Source: Rhodocista pekingensis
GTDB lineage: Bacteria; Pseudomonadota; Alphaproteobacteria; Azospirillales; Azospirillaceae
DNA: 64,000 bases
Reading direction: 5' to 3'
NCBI RefSeq assembly: GCF_042665545.1
Contig: NZ_JBHTCM010000010.1
Coordinates: 310,001 to 374,000, forward strand
The notes beneath the pieces are model-generated. The model ran no database searches. It saw nothing but the letters and a program-made list of their open reading frames with translations, and was not told the origin of the DNA. This document shows, one piece after another, positions 58,632 through 64,000 of the stretch (within the stretch, counting starts at the first letter, position 1; each line of letters opens with the position of its first letter). Made by a program: the position numbers and the translations under genes.

Positions 58632-60131
58632 ATGCGCGCCGCCCCCATCCTCGTCTGGTTCCGCCAGGACCTCCGTCTCGGCGACAATCCCGCCCTGAGC
58701 GACGCCGCCCGCAGCGGCCGCCCGGTCGTGCCGGTGTTCGTCCTGGACGACGACACCCCCGGCGACTGGCGGCCCGGCGGCGCCTCGCGCTGGTGGCTGC
58801 ACCACAGCCTGGCATCCCTGGGCCGGTCGCTGGCGGCGGCAGGCTCGCCGCTGGTGCTGCGCCGCGGCCGGGCCGACATCGTGATCGGGTCGCTGCTGCG
58901 GGAGACCGGGGCCGGCACCGTGCTCTGGAACCGCTGCTACGAACCCTGGGCGATGGAGCGGGACGGCCAGATGAAGGCCGACCTGCGCGCCGCGGGCGTG
59001 GAGGCGAGGAGCTTCAACGGGTCCCTGCTGCGCGAGCCGATGACGGTCCGGACCGCGGCCGGCGAGCCCTACCGGGTGTTCACGCCGTTCTGGCGCGCCG
59101 TCTCTTCCAGCCCGGACTGGCCGGAGCCGCTGGCCGCGCCCGACCGGCTGATGCCGCCGGAGACCGCGCCCGCGTCGGATGCGCTGGAGTCCTGGGGCCT
59201 GCTGCCGACGACGCCCGACTGGGCCGGCGGGCTGCGGCAGGCGTGGCAGCCGGGGGAAGCGGCGGCGACGGCGCGGCTGCGCGCCTTCCTGGACGGCGCC
59301 GCCGCCGACTATGCCGACGGACGCGACCGGCCCGGCAGCGACGGCACCTCCCGCCTGTCGCCGCACCTGCATTTCGGAGAGATCTCGCCGCGGCAGGTCT
59401 GGGCGGCGACGCGCGACGCGATGCTGTCCGGCAACCGGCCCGAGCACCGGCGGCACGCGGAATCCTTCCTGCGCGAGCTGGGCTGGCGCGAATTCTGCTA
59501 CAACCTTCTGTACCATTTCCCTAAACTTCCGGAACGGCCCCTGAACCCCCGTTTCGAGGACTTCCCGTGGCAGCCGGACAGCGCAGCACTGGACTCCTGG
59601 CGGCGCGGTCGCACCGGCTATCCCATCGTCGATGCGGGCATGCGCCAGCTCTGGACCACGGGCTGGATGCACAACCGCGTCCGCATGATCGTCGGCTCGT
59701 TCCTGGTGAAACACCTGCTGCTGCCCTGGCAGGAGGGGCAGCGCTGGTTCTGGGACACGCTGGTGGACGCGGATCTGGCGAACAATGCCGCGGGCTGGCA
59801 GTGGATCGCCGGCTGCGGCGCCGACGCCGCCCCCTATTTCCGGGTCTTCAACCCGGTGTTGCAGGGCGGGAAGTTCGACCCCGACGGACGCTATGTCCGC
59901 CGCTGGGTGCCGGAACTGGCCGCCCTGCCCGACAGGCTGATCCACCAGCCCTGGACCGCCACCGCGGAGACCCTGCGGCGCGCCGGCATCCGGCTGGGCA
60001 CGGACTATCCCCTGCCCTGCATCGACCACAAGCGGGGCCGGGACCGCGCGCTGGCCGCCTTTGCCACGCTCAGGCAGGCGGGCGACGCTGCGGCCCCCGA
60101 TGCCGCGGACCCCGACGCTGCGGCCCCTTGA
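58632..60131 (+). CDS. phr: Deoxyribodipyrimidine photolyase
   Basis: Repairs UV-induced cyclobutane pyrimidine dimers with light, using FADH-. 499 residues: N-terminal antenna domain (WFRQDLRLGDNPAL at about 9-22), C-terminal FAD domain with SPHLHFGEISPRQVW (about 238-252), the AESFLRELGWREFCYNLLY block, WMHNRVRMIVGSFLVKHLL and WQWIAGCGADAAPYFRVFNP. The start is ATG 58632; a TTG further upstream is less likely because the promoter overlaps it. No strong ribosome site is visible. First gene of the phr-FAD-DUF1365-cfa series. Confidence 0.95.
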   Translation: MRAAPILVWFRQDLRLGDNPALSDAARSGRPVVPVFVLDDDTPGDWRPGGASRWWLHHSLASLGRSLAAAGSPLVLRRGRADIVIGSLLRETGAGTVLWNRCYEPWAMERDGQMKADLRAAGVEARSFNGSLLREPMTVRTAAGEPYRVFTPFWRAVSSSPDWPEPLAAPDRLMPPETAPASDALESWGLLPTTPDWAGGLRQAWQPGEAAATARLRAFLDGAAADYADGRDRPGSDGTSRLSPHLHFGEISPRQVWAATRDAMLSGNRPEHRRHAESFLRELGWREFCYNLLYHFPKLPERPLNPRFEDFPWQPDSAALDSWRRGRTGYPIVDAGMRQLWTTGWMHNRVRMIVGSFLVKHLLLPWQEGQRWFWDTLVDADLANNAAGWQWIAGCGADAAPYFRVFNPVLQGGKFDPDGRYVRRWVPELAALPDRLIHQPWTATAETLRRAGIRLGTDYPLPCIDHKRGRDRALAAFATLRQAGDAAAPDAADPDAAAP

Positions 60132-60184
60132 GAAAACGCACCATTCGACGCCTTGGAACCGACTGACGAAGGGAACTGGAGATC

Positions 60185-61522
60185 ATGCGGATCGCTGTGA
60201 TCGGGGCTGGCATTTCTGGGTTGAGTGCCGCCTGGCTGCTGGACCGGCACGGCCATGACGTCACCGTCTACGAGCAGAACGCCTATCCGGGCGGACACTC
60301 CAACACGATGGACGCCCCCGCGCGCAACGGCGGCACGGTGCCGGTGGACACCGGATTCATCGTCTACAACGAGCACACCTATCCCAACCTGACCGCGATG
60401 TTCGAGCATCTGGGGGTGGAGACGGACCGCTCGAACATGTCCTTCGCCGTCAGCCTGGACCGCGGCCGGCTGGAATATTCCGGCAGCAATCTGGCCGGCA
60501 TGTTCGCGCAGAAGCGAAACCTGCTGTCGCCGTCCTACCACCTGATGCTGCGCGACATCATGCGCTTCTACAAGGCCGCGCCGAAGCTGCTGGACGACCC
60601 CGCGGTCACCGGCATGACGCTGGGCGAGTATCTGGTGCATGAGCGGTTCGGCCACCGCTTCATCTACGACCACCTGCTGCCCATGGGGGCGGCGATCTGG
60701 TCGTCCACCATCGCGGAGATGCTGGCCTTTCCGCTGCACTCCTTCATCCGCTTCTTCCACAACCACGGTCTGCTGAACCTGAAGCGCCGGCCGCAGTGGC
60801 GCACGGTGCGGGGCGGCAGCCGCAGCTACGTCGCCAGGCTGGTCTCGCAGCTCCGCGGCCCGGTCCACACGGGCCGCGCCATCAGCTCCCTGCGCCGGAC
60901 CCCGGCGGGGGTGCAGGTGCAGGACGCCGAGGGCCTGTCGGAGCTGTACGACCACGTCATCATCGGCGCCCACGCCGATCAGGCGCTGGCCATGCTGACC
61001 GACGCCAGCGAGGACGAGCGCCGCATCCTGGGCGCCTTCCGCTTCCAGATGAACCGGGCCGTGCTGCACCGCGACCCGGTGCTGATGCCGCGGCGGCCGA
61101 AGGCATGGTCGAGCTGGAACTATCTGGCGAACGGGACGCGCGACCGGCAGGCCAAGGTCAGCGTCACCTACTGGATGAACCTGTTGCAGAACATCGACCG
61201 GCGCAGCCCGCTGTTCGTCACCCTGAACCCGATCGTCGAGCCGCAGCAGTCCCTGAAGATCAAGGAGTTCATCTACGACCACCCGATGTTCGACGCCGCC
61301 GCGGTGAACGCGCAGCAGGAGCTGTGGCGCATCCAGGGCACGCGCCGCACCTGGTTCTGCGGCGCCTGGTTCGGCTACGGCTTCCATGAGGACGGGCTGT
61401 CGGCCGGGCTCGCGGTGGCCGAGGCGCTGGGCGCCAAGCGTCCGTGGAGCGTGACCGACGCCTCCCCCGCCGGGCGCAACGCCCGGCCGCGCGGGGCCGA
61501 ACTGGCCCCGACCGCCGGATGA
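60185..61522 (+). CDS. FAD-dependent amine-oxidase-like protein
   Basis: A 445-residue flavoprotein. The dinucleotide-binding motif is IAVIGAGISGLSAAWLLDRH (residues 3-22), with YEQNAYPGGHSNTM next and the C-terminal FAD motif FCGAWFGYGFHEDGLSAG (about 400-417). It belongs to the NAD/FAD oxidoreductases that occur with DUF1365 and cyclopropane-fatty-acid synthase genes and are thought to act on membrane lipids. The stop overlaps the DUF1365 start by four bases (ATGA), so the two are translationally coupled. Confidence 0.88.
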   Translation: MRIAVIGAGISGLSAAWLLDRHGHDVTVYEQNAYPGGHSNTMDAPARNGGTVPVDTGFIVYNEHTYPNLTAMFEHLGVETDRSNMSFAVSLDRGRLEYSGSNLAGMFAQKRNLLSPSYHLMLRDIMRFYKAAPKLLDDPAVTGMTLGEYLVHERFGHRFIYDHLLPMGAAIWSSTIAEMLAFPLHSFIRFFHNHGLLNLKRRPQWRTVRGGSRSYVARLVSQLRGPVHTGRAISSLRRTPAGVQVQDAEGLSELYDHVIIGAHADQALAMLTDASEDERRILGAFRFQMNRAVLHRDPVLMPRRPKAWSSWNYLANGTRDRQAKVSVTYWMNLLQNIDRRSPLFVTLNPIVEPQQSLKIKEFIYDHPMFDAAAVNAQQELWRIQGTRRTWFCGAWFGYGFHEDGLSAGLAVAEALGAKRPWSVTDASPAGRNARPRGAELAPTAG

Positions 61523-62277
61523 GACCGCCCATGGGAGAGCATGCGCTCTATCTCGGCCGCGTCATGCACAGCCGGCTGCGGCCGTTCCGGCACAGGTTCG
61601 ACTACCGGGTCTATTCGCTGCTGCTGGACCTGGACGGGCTGGACCGGCTGCCCTGGCCCCTGCGGCACAACCGCTTCGGCCTGCTGTCCATCGACGACCG
61701 CGACCATGGCCGCCGCGACGGCTCCCCCCTGCGCCCGTGGGTGGAGGAGGAGCTGGCCCGGCACGGCATCCGCCTGGACGGGGGGCCGGTCCGGATGCTC
61801 TGCTTCCCGCGGGTGCTGGGCTACGCCTTCAATCCGCTGACCATCTATTTCTGCCACGGCGCGGACGGCCGGCTGGCGGCCCTGCTGTACGAGGTCAAGA
61901 ACACCTTCGGCGACCAGCACGTCTATGTCTGCCCCGCCGACGGCGACGGGAGCGGGCCGGTGACGCACGCCCAGGCGAAGGAGTTCCACGTCTCCCCCTT
62001 CATCGGCATGGACGGGGAATACCGCTTCCGCCTGCGGGTGCCCGACGAGCGCCTGTCCATCCTGATCCGCCAGACCGATCCGGGCGGCGACCTGCTGCTG
62101 GCGACCTATACCGGGCAGCGGGCGGCGCTGAGCCGCGGGGCGCTGCTGGCGGCGTTCCTGACCCACCCGCTGCTGACGCTGAAGGTGATCGGGGCGATCC
62201 ACTGGGAGGCACTGCGGCTCTGGCGCAAGGGGGCGGTCTTCCACCGGCGCCCCGACCCGCCGGTCCGCACCGCCTGA
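61519..62277 (+). CDS. DUF1365 family protein
   Basis: A 252-residue protein from the ATG overlapping the FAD gene (another ATG at 61531). Family motifs: LYLGRVMHSRLRPFRHRFDY, LCFPRVLGYAFNPLTIYFCH (about residues 92-111), VKNTFGDQHVYV and KEFHVSPFIGMDGEYRFRL. DUF1365 proteins are constantly found between this FAD protein and Cfa. Function is unproven; the context points to modification of unsaturated acyl chains. Confidence 0.9.
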   Translation: MRPPMGEHALYLGRVMHSRLRPFRHRFDYRVYSLLLDLDGLDRLPWPLRHNRFGLLSIDDRDHGRRDGSPLRPWVEEELARHGIRLDGGPVRMLCFPRVLGYAFNPLTIYFCHGADGRLAALLYEVKNTFGDQHVYVCPADGDGSGPVTHAQAKEFHVSPFIGMDGEYRFRLRVPDERLSILIRQTDPGGDLLLATYTGQRAALSRGALLAAFLTHPLLTLKVIGAIHWEALRLWRKGAVFHRRPDPPVRTA

Positions 62278-62395
62278 TCCGCCGGGGCCGGCGGACCGGA
62301 CGGAAGGACGGACGGCCCGACCGGCGGATGACCCCGGCAGCGAACAGACAGACAAGCAAACAAACAAAGAACCAGTCCCATGGAGGTTGAGAGAG

Positions 62396-63646
62396 ATGAC
62401 CGAGAGCAGCCTGACCGGCGGGGGGACCCTCGCCCGCGGCTACCGGCCGTCGCGGACCATGCGCCTGCTGCTGGCGACGGCGCGGGCGCTGCGCATCGGC
62501 AGCCTGACGGTGGTCCTGCCCGATGGCACGACCCACCGTTTCGAGGGGACGGAGCCCGGCCCGTCGGGCGTGCTGGCGGTGCATGACGACCGCGTGGCGC
62601 GGCGGCTGCTGACCGGCGGCAGCCTGGGCTTCTGCGAATCCTACCTGGACGGCGACTGGTCCAGCCCGGACGTGCCGGCGCTGTTCGAGATGGCGCTCCT
62701 GAACGAAGAGATGCTGGGGCGGACGCTGCACGGCCGGCCCTGGTACAGGCTGGCCTCGCACCTGGTCCACGCGCTGCGGCCGAACACCCGCACGGGCAGC
62801 CGACGCAACATCGCCTACCACTACGATCTGGGGAACGAGTTCTACGGCCGCTGGCTGGACGAGACGATGACCTATTCGTCCGCCGTGTTCGAGGGGGATG
62901 CCGACGGGACCGCCGAAGGCGCCGTCGGCAGCGCGCTGGCCGAGGCGCAGCGGCGCAAGTACGCCGAGATCGCCCGCCGCATGGGGCTGGAGCCCGGCCA
63001 CCATGTGCTGGAGATCGGCTGCGGCTGGGGCGGCTTCGCCGAGTTCGCGGCGGGCGAGGTGGGGGCCCGCGTCACCGGCATCACCATCAGCCCGCGCCAG
63101 TTCGCCTTCGCCTCGGAGCGCATCCAGCGGGCCGGGCTGGGCGACCGGGTGGAGATCCGGTTGCAGGACTACCGTGACACCGGCGGCCGCTTCGACCGCA
63201 TCGCCAGCATCGAGATGTTCGAGGCGGTGGGCGAGCGCTACTGGCCGGACTTCTTCGGCACGGTACGCGAGCGGCTGGCCGAGGGCGGCCGGGCGGCGCT
63301 CCAGATCATCACCATCGCCGACCGGCATTTCGAGCGCTACCGCCGCGGCGGCGACTACATCCAGCGCTACATCTTCCCCGGCGGCATGCTGCCCTCCCCC
63401 ACCGCCCTGCGGCGGGAGGTGGAGACGGCGGGCCTGCGTTGGCGCGAGGCGGCCAGCTTCGGCCCGCACTACGCCCGCACGCTGGCGGAGTGGAACCGGC
63501 GCTTCCAGACCGCCTGGCCCGAACTGTCCGGCATGGGCTTCGACGGCCGCTTCAAGCGCATGTGGGAGCAGTATCTCTGGTACTGCCAGGCGGGCTTCAA
63601 GGCCGGGTCCATCGATGTCCTCCAGGTCGGGCTCGCCCGCGACTGA
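62396..63646 (+). CDS. cfa: Cyclopropane-fatty-acyl-phospholipid synthase family protein
   Basis: A SAM-dependent methyltransferase that modifies double bonds of phospholipid acyl chains. 416 residues: N-terminal lipid-binding region (about 1-130), then the methyltransferase with NIAYHYDLGNEFYGRWLDET (about 139-158), MTYSSAVFEGD, the SAM loop VLEIGCGWGGFAEFAAGEVG (about 203-222), and IASIEMFEAVGERYWPDFF. The ATG at 62396 has GGAGG ten bases before. In related clusters Cfa-like enzymes make cyclopropane or methylated/furan fatty acids; which product applies here is open. Confidence 0.92.
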   Translation: MTESSLTGGGTLARGYRPSRTMRLLLATARALRIGSLTVVLPDGTTHRFEGTEPGPSGVLAVHDDRVARRLLTGGSLGFCESYLDGDWSSPDVPALFEMALLNEEMLGRTLHGRPWYRLASHLVHALRPNTRTGSRRNIAYHYDLGNEFYGRWLDETMTYSSAVFEGDADGTAEGAVGSALAEAQRRKYAEIARRMGLEPGHHVLEIGCGWGGFAEFAAGEVGARVTGITISPRQFAFASERIQRAGLGDRVEIRLQDYRDTGGRFDRIASIEMFEAVGERYWPDFFGTVRERLAEGGRAALQIITIADRHFERYRRGGDYIQRYIFPGGMLPSPTALRREVETAGLRWREAASFGPHYARTLAEWNRRFQTAWPELSGMGFDGRFKRMWEQYLWYCQAGFKAGSIDVLQVGLARD

Positions 63647-63703
63647 CCCCCTCCCCTGTCCGGGCCGGACGGCGGCCGTCCGCCTCCGGAGACACTGACG
63701 CCA

Positions 63704-64000
63704 GTGGGAGCGACCGCGGTGAGGGAAGCAAAGACGGGCGGAAGCACGGGCAGAAGCACGGGGGGCGGCGCGCGCCTGTCGGCAGGACGGCTGCTGGCCT
63801 ACGGGCTGCCGGCCCTGCCGCTGGCGGCGCTGACGCTTCCGGCCTTCGCGCTGGTGCCCAAGTACTATGCCGGGCTGGGGCTGCCGCTGGGGGCGGTCGG
63901 GCTGGCCATCCTGCTGGCGCGGCTGTGGGACGTGGTGACGGACCCCCTGGTCGGCTGGCTGAGCGACCGCACGCGCGGTCGCTTCGGCCGGCGCCGACCG
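63704..64000 (+). CDS. GPH-family (MelB-like) MFS transporter, N-terminal part
   Basis: The frame opens with GTG at 63704 (a GTG at 63719 has a better-placed GGGAG) and runs off the right edge. The 99 visible residues include two hydrophobic helices and the signature WDVVTDPLVGWLSDRTRGRF just before the edge, which is the loop 2-3 motif of the glycoside-pentoside-hexuronide:cation symporter group. It lies 57 bases after cfa in the same direction and probably belongs to the same operon. Transporters of this type are common at the end of FAD/DUF1365/cfa clusters, where the substrate is not a sugar with certainty. Confidence 0.85.
   Translation, partial: MGATAVREAKTGGSTGRSTGGGARLSAGRLLAYGLPALPLAALTLPAFALVPKYYAGLGLPLGAVGLAILLARLWDVVTDPLVGWLSDRTRGRFGRRRP

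Overview
The window reads as chromosome of a GC-rich alphaproteobacterium of the Rhodospirillales, most like the Azospirillaceae (Rhodocista / Rhodospirillum centenum type). This placement is inferred from gene content and order: a circularly permuted two-piece tmRNA, the alpha-type ClpX adaptor SspB with its FRKK tail, alpha-type IlvB and SerB signatures, a yqeY-dnaG-rpoD block, and an R-body (reb) locus. No tRNA, rRNA, CRISPR array or complete insertion sequence was seen.

Layout. 1-3037 (minus): rod-shape genes mreB-mreC-mreD-mrdA. 3386-13128 (minus): leuA with a Leu-rich leader peptide, two tandem Tat-exported DUF885 proteins, and ilvB-ilvH-ilvC. 13146-22355: miaA, opgC, serB, a Do-like protease, DUF2065, hflKC and the Mrp Fe-S carrier. 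22476-26423 (minus): reverse transsulfuration pair (cbs, cystathionine lyase), a HEVGH protein and dihydrofolate reductase.

Accessory island, 26612-33722: a collagen-like protein with 32 unbroken Gly-X-Y triplets, a solitary IS3-OrfA-like HTH protein, eight tandem RebB-family paralogs (R-body / 'killing trait' proteins), an AT-rich control region, and a divergent ECF-type sigma factor. A 15-bp inverted repeat brackets the reb array. This is the most unusual part of the window.

33750-40863: thyA; ssrA (tmRNA) immediately followed by sspB, whose product delivers ssrA-tagged proteins to ClpXP; a TfoX-N protein; then the macromolecular-synthesis block rpoD-dnaG-yqeY (minus), with two DnaA-box-like direct repeats before dnaG. 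41154-48316: carA ... carB-greA, where carA and carB share an identical spaced promoter element, interrupted by a DUF3618 protein, a PilZ-like protein and a secreted protein. 48452-56561: ChrA transporter, Lrp regulator, then a plus-strand run of ELM1-like, 2OG-oxygenase, an unrecognised 643-aa protein, DUF350, DUF1190 lipoprotein and a YgiC-type ATP-grasp ligase. 56565-64000: MerR/TipAS regulator, PdeM-type phosphoesterase, then photolyase, FAD amine-oxidase-like protein, DUF1365, cyclopropane-fatty-acid synthase and a GPH transporter. That last set resembles the photo-oxidative (singlet oxygen) stress clusters of phototrophic alphaproteobacteria.
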